Source: Halobellus clavatus (GTDB lineage: Archaea; Halobacteriota; Halobacteria; Halobacteriales; Haloferacaceae). From it: DNA of 64,000 bases. How positions within the stretch are numbered: position 1 is the stretch's first letter; each line of letters opens with the position of its first letter. The stretch covers positions 1-64,000 of the forward strand of contig NZ_FNPB01000005.1 of assembly GCF_900107195.1 (NCBI RefSeq). The letters are read 5' to 3'. The notes below the pieces were generated by a model. The model saw only the letters and a program-made list of their open reading frames with translations. It did no database searches and was not told the DNA's origin. Positions 43,126 to 52,132 of the stretch are shown here, piece by piece. A program made the position numbers and the translations under genes.

Positions 43126-44613
43126 ATGGGCTTATCTCCGCCACTCATCTCTCTCGCCCTTCGGGGGCTTCTCGATATCGGTGACCCAGCCGCGTTCTCG
43201 GCTGTCGCCGAGCGATCACTCCGGCGTGTGTTCGCCGACAGTGGGACCCCCCTGCCGAGTACAGTCCTCCAGATGGTGCCGATCAACGACACGACGGTCA
43301 CGATTGCGGGTGCGATCGCCGTCCTCCTGTTGATCGGCTTTTCGGCGTTCTTCTCCTCCTCGGAGATCGCGATGTTCTCGCTGGCGAAACACCGCGTCGA
43401 CTCGCTCGTCGAGGACGGCGTCCCGAACGCGGAGACGGTGTCCGATCTCAAATCGAACCCGCATCGCCTACTCGTGACGATTCTGGTCGGTAACAACATC
43501 GTCAACATCGCGATGTCGTCGATCGCCACGGCCATCGTCAGTATCTACTTCGACCCCGGCGCCGCGGTGTTAGCCTCGACGTTCGGCATCACGACGCTCG
43601 TCCTGCTGTTCGGCGAGAGCGCGCCGAAGTCCTACGCCGTCGAGAACACCGAGTCGTGGGCGCTCCGGATCTCGCGGCCGCTGAAGTACTCCGAGTACGT
43701 CCTGCTCCCGCTTGTCGTCGTCTTCGACTACCTCACGCGCGTGATCAACAAGGTGACCGGTGGTCGCTCCGCCATCGAGACCTCTTATATCACCCGCGAC
43801 GAGATTCAGGACCTCATCCAGACCGGCGAGCGCGAGGGCGTGATCGAAGAAGAAGAACGGGAGATGCTCGATCGGATCTTCCGCTTCAATCAGACGATCG
43901 TCAAGGAGGTGATGACCCCGCGACTCGATATGACGGCCGTCGCGAAAGACGCCACCATCGACGAGGCGATCGAGACGTGCGTCCAGTCCGACCACGAGCG
44001 CGTGCCCGTCTACGAGGGGAACCTCGACAACATCATCGGGATCGTCACGATCCGAGACCTCGTGCGCGAGAAGCATTACGGCGAGGGCACCGCGTCGCTG
44101 ATCGACATCGTCCAACCCACGCTGCACGTCCCCGAATCGAAGAACGTCGACGAACTGCTGACGGAGATTCAGGACAACCGCCTGCGGATGGTGATCGTCA
44201 TCGACGAGTTCGGGACGACCGAAGGACTCGTCACCTTGGAAGATATGGTCGAAGAGATCGTCGGCGACATCCTCGAAGACGACGAGGAAGAGGCGTTCGA
44301 GTACGTCGACGACCGCGAGACGCTCGTCCGTGGCGAGGTCAACATCGACGAAGTCAACGAAGCCCTCGGCCTCGACCTCCCGGAGGGTGAGGAGTTCGAG
44401 ACGCTGGCCGGGTTCGTCTTCAACCGCGCCGGCCGCCTCGTCGAAGAGGGCGAGGAGATCACCTACGACGGGATCACTATCCGGATCGAACAGGTCGACA
44501 ACACCCGGATTATGAAGGCGCGGATCACGATCCCCGAAGAGCCGGTCATCGAGGAGGAGGACGACGACGTCGAGAGCATCGAGGCGGATTCCGAGTCGCC
44601 ACCGCCGGAGTGA
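43126..44613 (+). CDS. CNNM/CorC-type membrane protein (DUF21 + CBS pair + transporter-associated domain)
   Basis: 495 residues. About 45 polar residues precede the DUF21 membrane domain (about 55-225; FFSSSEIAMFSLAKHRV is the conserved first part). The CBS pair (about 265-385), with VMTPRLDMTAV and ERVPVYEGNLDNIIGIV, is followed by the CorC_HlyC domain (about 400-480; ETLAGFVFNRAGR). The domain order matches Mg2+/Co2+ efflux and CNNM transporters. An acidic C-tail follows. An internal ATG near 43273 is an alternative start, but the upstream sequence codes well. Confidence 0.9.
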   Translation: MGLSPPLISLALRGLLDIGDPAAFSAVAERSLRRVFADSGTPLPSTVLQMVPINDTTVTIAGAIAVLLLIGFSAFFSSSEIAMFSLAKHRVDSLVEDGVPNAETVSDLKSNPHRLLVTILVGNNIVNIAMSSIATAIVSIYFDPGAAVLASTFGITTLVLLFGESAPKSYAVENTESWALRISRPLKYSEYVLLPLVVVFDYLTRVINKVTGGRSAIETSYITRDEIQDLIQTGEREGVIEEEEREMLDRIFRFNQTIVKEVMTPRLDMTAVAKDATIDEAIETCVQSDHERVPVYEGNLDNIIGIVTIRDLVREKHYGEGTASLIDIVQPTLHVPESKNVDELLTEIQDNRLRMVIVIDEFGTTEGLVTLEDMVEEIVGDILEDDEEEAFEYVDDRETLVRGEVNIDEVNEALGLDLPEGEEFETLAGFVFNRAGRLVEEGEEITYDGITIRIEQVDNTRIMKARITIPEEPVIEEEDDDVESIEADSESPPPE

Positions 44614-44637
44614 CACCGTCGCCCCGGGCGAGGGCGG

Positions 44638-45834
44638 TTACAGAAGGAATTCCAATCCGGTGAAGGCCCCGTACGCGACGCCGAACGCCAGCGCGAGAGA
44701 TCCCACCCAAGCCAGAGCCGTCTTGAGCATCTTTTCGCGGCTCACGCCTGCGCCGCCGGCGGCGTATCCGCTTCCGATGATCGCGCTGACGATGATCTCG
44801 TTGAACGAGACCGGAATCCCGAGGGCGACCGCCGTCTGGGCGATTGCGAACGACGGGATCATCGCGGCGATCGATCGGCGCGGCCCGAGCGAGGAGTAGT
44901 CCTGCGAGAGGGCCTTGATCATCCGCGGTGCGCCGGTCCACGACCCCACGAGGAGGCCGAGACCGCCGCCCACCAGGAGTGCCGGGAGCGGGACGGACAC
45001 CGAACCGAGGAGGGGGACGAGCGGCCCGATCGCGAGGCCGACCTGGCTCCCGCCGGCAGAGAACGCCACCAACCCGCCGAGAACGAGCAGGAACCGACGC
45101 TGCCCCTGCGCGAGGTCTCGGACCACCTCGCGTCGGACCAACGCGACGGAGACGCCGACGAACAGTACGGAGACGGCTGCGACGCCGAGCTCGACGTTGA
45201 GGACCGGGAGGACCAGCGGCGGGGTCGCGGCCGCGCCGACCTCCGCCAGCGACCGACCGGATTCGCCGCCGAGCACGGCGAATCGGATGTTCGCGACCAG
45301 CAGGCCGACCACGCCACCGAGTGCGGGGACTGCGACCGTCTCGGGGATCGATTCCTTGCGGAGCAACCGCGCCGTTCCGTAGGCGATCCCGCCGCCGACG
45401 AACGGCGTCAACACCCACAGCGCTGCGATCTCCTGGTACTTCGCGATCGCCGGACCGCCGCCGGCGGCGAGGCCGACGCCGACGACCGCCCCGGTGACGG
45501 TGAACGCGGTCGCGATCGGGTACCCGGCGAAGACGCCGATCGCGACCAGCGCGGCCGCGACGATGAGCGCGACGGTCGAGGCTGTGGCCGTCAGCACGGA
45601 CCCGACGACCAGTTCGGTCCCGACGGCCTCCGTGACGTTCGCTCCCTGGAGAACGGCCCCGGCGAGACCGAGCACGCCGACGATGAACCCGGCGCGCATC
45701 ACCGAGATCGCGTTCGCGCCGACGGCGGGAGCGAAGGGCGTCGATCCCGACGACCCCGCACCGATCGACCACGCCATAAACAGGCTCGCCAGCGCGGCGA
45801 CGACGAGCGTCGCGAGGACAGCGGACGCGACCAT
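44638..45834 (-). CDS. Inorganic phosphate transporter (PiT family)
   Basis: 398 residues, about ten to eleven hydrophobic segments. PiT repeat signatures are GANAISVMRAGFIVGVLGLAGAV (first repeat, about 44-66) and the later VSFNEIIVSAIIGSGYAAGG (second repeat, about 343-362). It carries phosphate with H+ or Na+. The ATG at 45832-45834 is used. The small membrane protein gene directly upstream is separated by only 5 nt and is presumably co-transcribed. Convergent with the CNNM gene. Confidence 0.9.
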   Translation of the reverse strand: MVASAVLATLVVAALASLFMAWSIGAGSSGSTPFAPAVGANAISVMRAGFIVGVLGLAGAVLQGANVTEAVGTELVVGSVLTATASTVALIVAAALVAIGVFAGYPIATAFTVTGAVVGVGLAAGGGPAIAKYQEIAALWVLTPFVGGGIAYGTARLLRKESIPETVAVPALGGVVGLLVANIRFAVLGGESGRSLAEVGAAATPPLVLPVLNVELGVAAVSVLFVGVSVALVRREVVRDLAQGQRRFLLVLGGLVAFSAGGSQVGLAIGPLVPLLGSVSVPLPALLVGGGLGLLVGSWTGAPRMIKALSQDYSSLGPRRSIAAMIPSFAIAQTAVALGIPVSFNEIIVSAIIGSGYAAGGAGVSREKMLKTALAWVGSLALAFGVAYGAFTGLEFLL

Positions 45835-45839
45835 CCGGC

Positions 45840-46061
45840 TTACTTCCCCCGGTACCCTTCGTCGAAGCCGTCTCGGAGTCCCGTCAGCGTCCGCCGCACG
45901 AACAGGTACGCGAAGAAGACGAAGGCGAGGAGAAACGCCACGAGAAGGATCAACGCCGGGTTCGACGCCACGAAGTCGACGGCGACGTCGATCTGGGCTG
46001 GATCGCCACCGGCTTCGACCGGACGCGATCGGCCGACGAGTCCCGGCTGACGGGGTGTCAT
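45840..46061 (-). CDS. Small single-span membrane protein, likely phosphate transporter partner
   Basis: 73 residues. A polar start is followed by one hydrophobic helix, NPALILLVAFLLAFVFFAYLFV (about 34-55), and a short charged tail RRTLTGLRDGFDEGYRGK. Its stop is 5 nt before the PiT start. A similar tiny gene in front of PiT genes is a pattern I recall in haloarchaea, but its function is unknown. Stabilisation or regulation of the transporter is an inference from position. Confidence 0.7.
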   Translation of the reverse strand: MTPRQPGLVGRSRPVEAGGDPAQIDVAVDFVASNPALILLVAFLLAFVFFAYLFVRRTLTGLRDGFDEGYRGK

Positions 46062-46244
46062 AGGCCTCGCTTTCCCCGGCGTTGCTAAAGGCGTTTCGCC
46101 GTCGCGGCGCTGTCGGTCCTGTCGGCGCTCGGGACACCTCGCCCCGTCAACCGAGCCCCCGTCGGCCGGGGAAGCGGTGACCGAACGACCGACACGGGCG
46201 AGGGGGAAGACTCATCACACACGCGTCGGAATCCTCGCGAAGAG

Positions 46245-47144
46245 ATGGCCGATCTCCTGCCCTCCCGGCCAGAGATCTCCGACGACGACAAGGAACCGCG
46301 CGTCGTCGGACTCGACAGCGACGACGTCGACGACCTCCTCGCCGCGATCTCCTCTGAGACGGCGCGGCAGGTGCTCTCGGAGATCCACGAGGAACCCGGG
46401 CCGCCCTCCGACCTCGCCGACCGTATCGACACGTCGATCCAGAACGCGCAGTACCACCTCGACCGCCTCGAATCCGCGGGCCTCATCGAACCGGCCGGCA
46501 CGGCCTACTCCGCGAAGGGTCGAGAGATGACCGTCTACGCCCCCTCGGACCAGGCGCTCGTCGTCGTCGCGGGGAACGAAGACGACACCAGCGGACTCCA
46601 GTCGGCACTCACGCAACTACTCGGTGGCCTCGGCGCCATCGCTCTGGGGAGTGTCGTCGTCGATCGCCTCGCACGAACCGGCGTCGGCCCGGATCTGGCA
46701 CCCACGGCTGGGTCCGGCGGGGCCGACGGGGGTGCGAGCACCGCCGGTGCCGACGGCGGCGCCACCAATCTCAGCGAGCAGGGGACCGCCGAACCGAGCG
46801 CGACGCCGACGCCAGACGCCGAGACGGCGGCCGCGACCGAGACTGGTGACGACGGCATCAGCATCGCAGAAGCGACTGACACGCCGACAGAGTCGGCGGC
46901 GGAGACGGCGACGCCGACCCCACAGCCCGAATCGACGGAGCCGGCGGCGACTGCGACCGAGACGGCGACGCAAATTGCGACCGATCAGGTCCAGACCGCG
47001 GCGGCGACCACGCAGGCCGCAGGCGACGGCGTGGGTCCGCTCGACGCGATCGGGTCCGCGATCGGCGGGGTTCCGCCCGGCGCGCTCTTCTTCCTCGGCG
47101 GGGTCGTCGCGCTCTCGTTCGTCGCGCTGGTCTGGCGGCAGTAG
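46245..47144 (+). CDS. Membrane-anchored ArsR-like winged-helix regulator
   Basis: 299 residues. The N-terminal winged helix (about 27-105) has LLAAISSETARQVLSEIHEEPGPPSDLADRI (split) and IQNAQYHLDRLESAGLIEPAG, the ArsR pattern with recognition helix around 65-80. One hydrophobic segment lies near 125-142. A long Ala/Thr/Glu/Asp-rich linker (about 145-265) precedes a final membrane helix (GALFFLGGVVALSFVALVW, about 280-298). A DNA-binding domain tethered by a low-complexity linker to the membrane suggests surface-to-gene signalling. The target is unknown. Confidence 0.82.
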   Translation: MADLLPSRPEISDDDKEPRVVGLDSDDVDDLLAAISSETARQVLSEIHEEPGPPSDLADRIDTSIQNAQYHLDRLESAGLIEPAGTAYSAKGREMTVYAPSDQALVVVAGNEDDTSGLQSALTQLLGGLGAIALGSVVVDRLARTGVGPDLAPTAGSGGADGGASTAGADGGATNLSEQGTAEPSATPTPDAETAAATETGDDGISIAEATDTPTESAAETATPTPQPESTEPAATATETATQIATDQVQTAAATTQAAGDGVGPLDAIGSAIGGVPPGALFFLGGVVALSFVALVWRQ

Positions 47145-47163
47145 TCCCCGCTGCTGTCGAGAC

Positions 47164-47202
47164 GATAAAATCGGTCTTTCAGTCTACGTCGGCTATTTTA
47201 TC
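47164..47202. terminator. Possible bidirectional terminator hairpin
   Basis: GATAAAAT (47164-47171) and ATTTTATC (47195-47202) are inverted repeats 20 bp after the regulator's stop codon, between two convergent genes. The AT-rich stem and T-tracts on both strands fit archaeal termination. The remaining ~200 bases of this gap show nothing else. Confidence 0.3.
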
Positions 47203-47411
47203 ATCCCGTCCACAGGATATACTGAGGGCCGAAGCCCCGCCGGACCGCCGGCCAGCAGCCATCACCCGGCTCCCCCACCCTTCCGGGTCACGACTCGCCG
47301 CACTCGCTCCCTGCCCCCTCCACATCGCGGCGATTGGCCAGTCCCGGCCACTGGCTCCGGCCTGCGCCGATTCTTTTCGATCGACCGCTCACTCAGTCGC
47401 GGTCTCTCGCG

Positions 47412-47945
47412 TCACTGCCGCCGGACTGTCCCGTTTCCCTCCACCACGAACGACTCGAACACCTCGCCGTCGACGGTGACGAGTCGCCCCTCGACGCCGC
47501 CCGCGGGTCGTCGCTCGAGTTCCGCGTGCGCGGCGCGATTCCCCCGTGGCTGGGCGTGACTGCCCGGGTTGAGGAGGACGACCTCGTCACTCGGATCGTA
47601 GGTGGGTCGGTGACTGTGTCCGAAGAGCACCACGTGGGCGGCGCGTTGGCGGCCGAACAGCGACAGTGCGGTCGGCCCGCCGCGCCGGGTGTGCGTCATC
47701 GCGAAGGTCAGCCCGCCGAACGTGAACGAGCGCGCCTCAGGAAGCCGGTTGCGGATCCCGCCGTCGTCGTTGTTGCCGGTGACGCCGAGCAGTCGGTCGG
47801 CTTCGGACTCGAAGTCGTCCAGGACGGATTCGCGCATAAAGTCCCCCAGGTGTGCGACGATGTCTGCCTCGCGGACGGCCCGGAGGGTCCGCCCCGTGAG
47901 CCGATGAGAATCAGTACTGTGTGTGTCAGAGACGACGACGAGCAT
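47412..47945 (-). CDS. Metallophosphoesterase (YfcE/MJ0936 type)
   Basis: 177 residues of the calcineurin-like fold. Metal ligands are visible in SDTHS (D7, H9), HLGDF (about 32-36), GNNDDGG (about 57-63), THTRRGGP (about 84-91) and GHSHRP (about 109-114). YfcE and MJ0936 hydrolyse phosphodiesters in vitro; their natural substrate is unclear. The start is the ATG at 47943-47945. Confidence 0.88.
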   Translation of the reverse strand: MLVVVSDTHSTDSHRLTGRTLRAVREADIVAHLGDFMRESVLDDFESEADRLLGVTGNNDDGGIRNRLPEARSFTFGGLTFAMTHTRRGGPTALSLFGRQRAAHVVLFGHSHRPTYDPSDEVVLLNPGSHAQPRGNRAAHAELERRPAGGVEGRLVTVDGEVFESFVVEGNGTVRRQ

Positions 47946-48045
47946 AGCCGCCGTAAGTCACCCGGAGACAAGAAGTGCCCGACGGAATCCCCCTGAACGC
48001 ACCGCGGTGCAAATCACTTTATCCCTCTCGCCAGAGAGGATCCGT

Positions 48046-48987
48046 ATGGCCGGAAGCAGAGGCGTCGTCCTCGCAGCGCTCGTCGCAAACGGTGCCATCG
48101 CGATCCTGAAATTCCTCGCGTTTCTCCTCACCGGCAGCCCCTCGATGCTCTCGGAGACGTACCACTCGATCTCCGATACGGGCAATCAGGTGTTCCTGCT
48201 GCTCGGGATCCGCTACAGCAACAAAGCGGTGAGCCGCGAACACCCGTTCGGCTACGGGAAGGCACAGTTCTTCTATTCCTTTCTGGTCGCCGTCCTGCTG
48301 TTCGGTATCGCGGGCTGGGAGTCGGTCAAACACGGCTACGACGCCATCGTTCACGGTGGTCACGGGGCGGCCGGGCCCGTCTCAGTCGCCGGGGTGACGT
48401 TCCCCTCGTGGTACGTCAGCGTCGTCGTCCTCTTCGGGGCGATCGGCTTCGAGAGCTACGCGTTCGCGAAGGCGAACAAGGAACTCAGACGCCAGATCAA
48501 CCACTACGAGTGGGACGGCCTCCGCGACGCGTTCCGGAAGACCAGCGACGTGACGACGCTGACAGCGTACACTGAAGACACGATTGCGCTGCTCGGCGCG
48601 GGGATCGCGCTCGTCGGGATCCTGCTCTCGAAGGCGACGGGGAACGAGATCTACGACGCGATCTCGGCCCTGATCATCGGCCTCCTGCTGATGGGATTCG
48701 CCCTCGCGTTGGCGTGGGAGAACAAACGGCTGATTCTCGGTGAGAGCCTCCCGGCGGAGATCGAGACCGAACTCAAGACGGCGATCGAGGCCGCTCCGCA
48801 GGTCGTTCACGTCGACACGTTCCGAACGGTCTACGTCGGCCCGCAGGACGTACTCGTCACCACCGACGTGAGTTTCGTCCCGGAGACCGAAGCCACCGAT
48901 CTCGACGGACTGATCGACGATATCGAATCACGTCTCGTCGAGGTCGACGACCGGGTCAAACACGTGTATATCGAACCCGAGGTCTGA
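48046..48987 (+). CDS. Cation diffusion facilitator (zinc-type, SLC30A9-like)
   Basis: 313 residues and about six membrane helices. H-x-x-x-D in YHSISDTGNQ (about 43-52) and the YTEDTIALLGAGIAL segment (about 172-186) form the metal site in TM2 and TM5. The REHPFGYGKAQFF loop (about 65-77) is typical of CDF proteins. The cytoplasmic C-terminal domain (about 240-313) has the expected beta-alpha-beta pattern. It exports Zn2+ or related ions in exchange for protons. The insert RRQINHYEWDGLRDAFRKTSD resembles ZnT9-like members. The ATG at 48046 is used. Confidence 0.88.
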   Translation: MAGSRGVVLAALVANGAIAILKFLAFLLTGSPSMLSETYHSISDTGNQVFLLLGIRYSNKAVSREHPFGYGKAQFFYSFLVAVLLFGIAGWESVKHGYDAIVHGGHGAAGPVSVAGVTFPSWYVSVVVLFGAIGFESYAFAKANKELRRQINHYEWDGLRDAFRKTSDVTTLTAYTEDTIALLGAGIALVGILLSKATGNEIYDAISALIIGLLLMGFALALAWENKRLILGESLPAEIETELKTAIEAAPQVVHVDTFRTVYVGPQDVLVTTDVSFVPETEATDLDGLIDDIESRLVEVDDRVKHVYIEPEV

Positions 48988-48992
48988 GTCGC

Positions 48993-50018
48993 TCACCCCG
49001 ATTCGACGACCGCATCGATCCGGTCGATCGCGTCGTCGATGTCTTCCGAATCAACGTCCAGATGGGTGCAGAACCGCGTCACGTAGTCGCCGTGGGCCCC
49101 ACCGCGGACGCCGGCGTCCTCGCACTCGGCGACGAACGTCTCCGCGTCGATCCCGAGGTCCGCAGTGTCGACCTGCACAATGTTCGTGTCCGGTTCCGGC
49201 ACGCGGAGCCCGTCGATCTCCCGCAACCCCGCTGCGAGACGGGCCGCGTTCGCGTGATCGACCCCGAGCCGCTCGACGTTCTCCAGCGCGAGCAGTCCCG
49301 GCGCAGCGATCAGGCCCGCCTGCCGCATCCCACCGCCGAACAGCTTTCGATCCCGTCGCGCGGCGTCGATGAAGTCGGCGTCGCCGGCGAGAATCGATCC
49401 GACGGGCGCGCCGAGCCCCTTCGAGAGGCAGAACAGCACGGAGTCGACCTCGCTGGTCATCCGCTCCGGATCGACGTCGAGGGCGACGCACGCGTTGAAC
49501 AGGCGCGCGCCGTCGAGGTGGACGGGGACGTGCCGGTCGTGGGCCGCGTCCGCGACGGCCGAGAGCGCCTCCGGGGGAGTCGCGACACCGCCCCGTGCGT
49601 TGTGCGTGTTCTCGAGGGTAAGCAGTCCGGTCCCCGGCCGGTGCAGACTCTCGTCGACGTACGTCGATTCGAACTGTGCGGGGGTCGGGACCGCGTTGTC
49701 GGCGTCGACCGTGCGAGGCTGGAGCCCAGACAACTGCGCGAGGCCGCCGAGTTCCCATCGGTAGATGTGTGACTCCCGGTCGAGGACGACTTCCTCGCCG
49801 CGCTCGCCGTGGACGTGCGCGGCGATCTGGTTCCCCATCGTCCCCGTCGGCACGTACAGCGCATCCTCGAATCCGACGGCCGCTGCAGCCGCGGCTTCCA
49901 GGTCGTTCACCGCCGGATCCTCACCGTAGACGTCGTCGCCGACGTCGGCGTCGGCCGCCGCCTCACGCATTGCCGTAGAGGGGCGGGTCACCGTATCACT
50001 CCGGAGATCGATCGCCAT
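48993..50018 (-). CDS. ltaE: Low-specificity L-threonine aldolase
   Basis: 341 residues, PLP fold-type I. It begins DLRSDTVTRPSTAMREA, a hallmark of the family, and has GDDVYGEDPAVNDLE (about 27-41), VHLDGARLFNA (about 166-176) and the PLP lysine K200 in FCLSKGLGAPVGS. It splits threonine or allo-threonine into glycine and acetaldehyde. Its stop lies 5 nt from the stop of the convergent CDF gene. Confidence 0.93.
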   Translation of the reverse strand: MAIDLRSDTVTRPSTAMREAAADADVGDDVYGEDPAVNDLEAAAAAAVGFEDALYVPTGTMGNQIAAHVHGERGEEVVLDRESHIYRWELGGLAQLSGLQPRTVDADNAVPTPAQFESTYVDESLHRPGTGLLTLENTHNARGGVATPPEALSAVADAAHDRHVPVHLDGARLFNACVALDVDPERMTSEVDSVLFCLSKGLGAPVGSILAGDADFIDAARRDRKLFGGGMRQAGLIAAPGLLALENVERLGVDHANAARLAAGLREIDGLRVPEPDTNIVQVDTADLGIDAETFVAECEDAGVRGGAHGDYVTRFCTHLDVDSEDIDDAIDRIDAVVESG

Positions 50019-50079
50019 ACGCCTTCGTCGCGGGCGAGCACAAAGAAGTCGCGGATCCGGTTGAAACAGAGCGAGCCGG

Positions 50080-50625
50080 CTACCCGAGCAGGAACTTCGC
50101 GATCCTGGTGTCCGCGAGGTCCAGTTGCTCGAGGTAGGCGTCGAGGCCGAGGATCCGGCCCGCGCCGAGCGTCGCGATGGTCACGAAGAGCAGCAGGCCC
50201 ATCAGGTCACCGTTGACCAGGCCGTGCGCCCAGTCGGCGTTTCCGAGGTAGAAGAACACCATCAGGAGGACCCCGAAGAACGAGGCCAGTCTGACGAGTG
50301 CGCCGACCACGAGTCCGAGGCCGATGAGGAACTCTCCGGCCGGGATTGCGAAGTTCGTGAACTCCATCAGCCACGGTGTCCCCGCCGCCCACGCGAAGAA
50401 GCCGTGTATCGGGCTCCCGGCGGTTCCCTGCAGCAGGTAGCCGCTCGCGTCGAAGGGCTCGCCCGACACGAAGGCGAACTTCGTGAAGCCCGCGTGGAGG
50501 AACCAGTACCCGGTCACGACTCGAAGGATTGCGAGCCAGTAGCCGGCGACTGTGCCCCCTAGATCGAAGTTGAGGATGTCGTCGAACGTCGTTTCAGTCG
50601 CCGCCTGCGTTGGGGTTGTAGTCAT
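50080..50625 (-). CDS. DoxX/DoxD-like membrane protein
   Basis: 181 residues with four hydrophobic segments. YWLAILRVVTGYWFLHAGFTKF (about 29-50) and PAGEFLIGLGLVVGALVRLASFFG (about 95-118) are the DoxX family marks. In some archaea related subunits belong to thiosulfate:quinone oxidoreductase, but no partner gene is here. The AT-rich stretch about 50634-50671 upstream may hold its promoter. Confidence 0.85.
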   Translation of the reverse strand: MTTTPTQAATETTFDDILNFDLGGTVAGYWLAILRVVTGYWFLHAGFTKFAFVSGEPFDASGYLLQGTAGSPIHGFFAWAAGTPWLMEFTNFAIPAGEFLIGLGLVVGALVRLASFFGVLLMVFFYLGNADWAHGLVNGDLMGLLLFVTIATLGAGRILGLDAYLEQLDLADTRIAKFLLG

Positions 50626-50797
50626 CGTCTTTCACCTTACAATTGAACTGTCGCCCCCCGAGCGGATATAACGGGAACGTGGTTCTCATCGGCCCGGAAA
50701 CGGAGGCTGCGTGTGTCACGCACGGTCCCCAGACGCGGTGCCGGCGGGGCCGACCCCCCGCCCGGTCTTTTTGTACGGGTGGCGCGACGTGACGCGT

Positions 50798-51736
50798 ATG
50801 ACAGGAGACGACCTGGAACTCGGAATTCACCCGTCGGTCGACATCGTCTTTCCGCCGTCCCTGCTCCGCGAGGAACTCACAGACCTCGCGGCGGACGTCC
50901 GGATCCTGTCGGACGGCTCTGCGCTGGCCGGCCTCGATGGGGTCGTGACGTTCTCGTTCGAGGAGGCGTTTCTGTCCGCGGACCTCGAGTGGATCCACTG
51001 CATCCTCGCCGGCGTCGACGCATTCCCGTTCGAGGCACTGAAGCGCCGGGGAATCACGCTCTCGAACAGTTCGGGCGTCCACGGCGACGCGATCGGCGAT
51101 ACGGTTCTCGGCTATATGCTCCAGTTCGCCCGACGATTGCACATCTACCGAGATAACGAACCGACGCGCGAGTGGTACTATCCCGACTGGGACGAGACGT
51201 TCACGCTTCCGGGCGAGACCGTCTGCGTCGTCGGACTCGGGACGCTCGGCCAGGGAGTGACTGCACGCGCCGACGCGGTGGGGATGAACGTCCGGGGCGT
51301 TCGCCGGACGCCGACCCCGGTCCCGTCCGTCGACGCCGTCTTCACGCCGGATTCGCTCACCGCTGCGATCTCCGACGCCCGGTTCGTCGCCCTCACGGTC
51401 CCGCTCACCTCGCAGACTGAGGGGCTCATCGGCAGCGACGAACTCGACGCGATGCGCGAGGACGCGTACCTGCTCAACGTCGCTCGCGGCGGCGTCGTCG
51501 ATCAGGATGCCCTCGTCGCGGCGCTGACCGACGGCCGAATAGCCGGTGCAGCACTGGACGTCTTCGAGACCGAACCGCTGCCCGACGACTCGCCGCTGTG
51601 GGATCTGGAGAACGTCATCGTCACTCCCCACGCCGCCGGTGCCACCGACGAGTACGCCGAACGCGTGGCCGCCATCGTCGCAGAGAACGTTCGCCGGATC
51701 CGACGCGGCGAGTCACTCGCGAACCACGTCGTCTGA
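50798..51736 (+). CDS. D-2-hydroxyacid dehydrogenase family protein
   Basis: 312 residues. The NAD-binding Rossmann motif VVGLGTLGQG is near 142-151, the catalytic arginine in LLNVARGGVVD (about 221-231), the glutamate in FETEPLPDDS and the histidine in VTPHAAGATDEYAERV (about 278-293). The order R-E-H fits the 2-hydroxyacid dehydrogenases (glyoxylate, phosphoglycerate and related). Substrate choice is not readable. ATG 50798 chosen; upstream in-frame sequence overlaps no gene but is not conserved. Confidence 0.9.
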   Translation: MTGDDLELGIHPSVDIVFPPSLLREELTDLAADVRILSDGSALAGLDGVVTFSFEEAFLSADLEWIHCILAGVDAFPFEALKRRGITLSNSSGVHGDAIGDTVLGYMLQFARRLHIYRDNEPTREWYYPDWDETFTLPGETVCVVGLGTLGQGVTARADAVGMNVRGVRRTPTPVPSVDAVFTPDSLTAAISDARFVALTVPLTSQTEGLIGSDELDAMREDAYLLNVARGGVVDQDALVAALTDGRIAGAALDVFETEPLPDDSPLWDLENVIVTPHAAGATDEYAERVAAIVAENVRRIRRGESLANHVV

Positions 51737-51792
51737 GGAACCGCGTGTGTCGTCGTCGACGGAGCAGGCGCTCACGAGCGGCGTGGGACGCA

Positions 51793-51818
51793 GAAGGTCC
51801 GGGTGCGAGAATCGAACC
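51793..51818 (-). repeat. 26-bp duplicate of the tRNA-His 3' end
   Basis: GAAGGTCCGGGTGCGAGAAT followed by CGAACC is identical to 51919-51944, which covers the T arm and acceptor 3' strand of tRNA-His with a few bases beyond. Only 126 bp separate the copies. No gene lies between them. It looks like the scar of an element that integrated at tRNA-His and later lost its contents. Confidence 0.75.
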
Positions 51819-51921
51819 GCAGTCGGACGTGCTCGCTTACTTCGTTTGCTTCGCGCGACCTCCCTGCTTCGATTCACGCTGTGCAGACCTCCGCCTCCTC
51901 GCGTTCGCTCGTCAGCAGGAA

Positions 51922-51996
51922 GGTCCGGGTGCGAGAATCGAACCCGCGTCTCAGCCTCCACAAGGCTGAAGGATGGTCCACTACCCTAACCCGGAC
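51922..51996 (-). tRNA. tRNA-His(GUG)
   Basis: Read on the minus strand: acceptor GTCCGGG with CCCGGAC and discriminator C (51922). The anticodon stem CAGCC/GGCTG holds loop TTGTGGA, anticodon GTG. The T arm is GCGGG-TTCGATT-CTCGC. The extra 5' G paired with the discriminator C is the tRNA-His identity element. No intron; CCA not encoded. Confidence 0.93.
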
Positions 51997-52132
51997 ACGC
52001 ACCTTTCCGTACCTCCGTCGCAGTCAAATACGTTACGACTCTCCAGCGGAGTGCGCCGGTCTCACACGATCGGCCCGACCGCTCGCTGCACCGCGAGCCT
52101 TTTGCCGCCGAGTGCGCTACGGACGTCCAACC

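Noticed and set aside
44546-45772. 408-codon minus-strand frame over the phosphate permease
   Set aside because: Arg/Gly-rich alternative frame of the PiT gene on the same strand.
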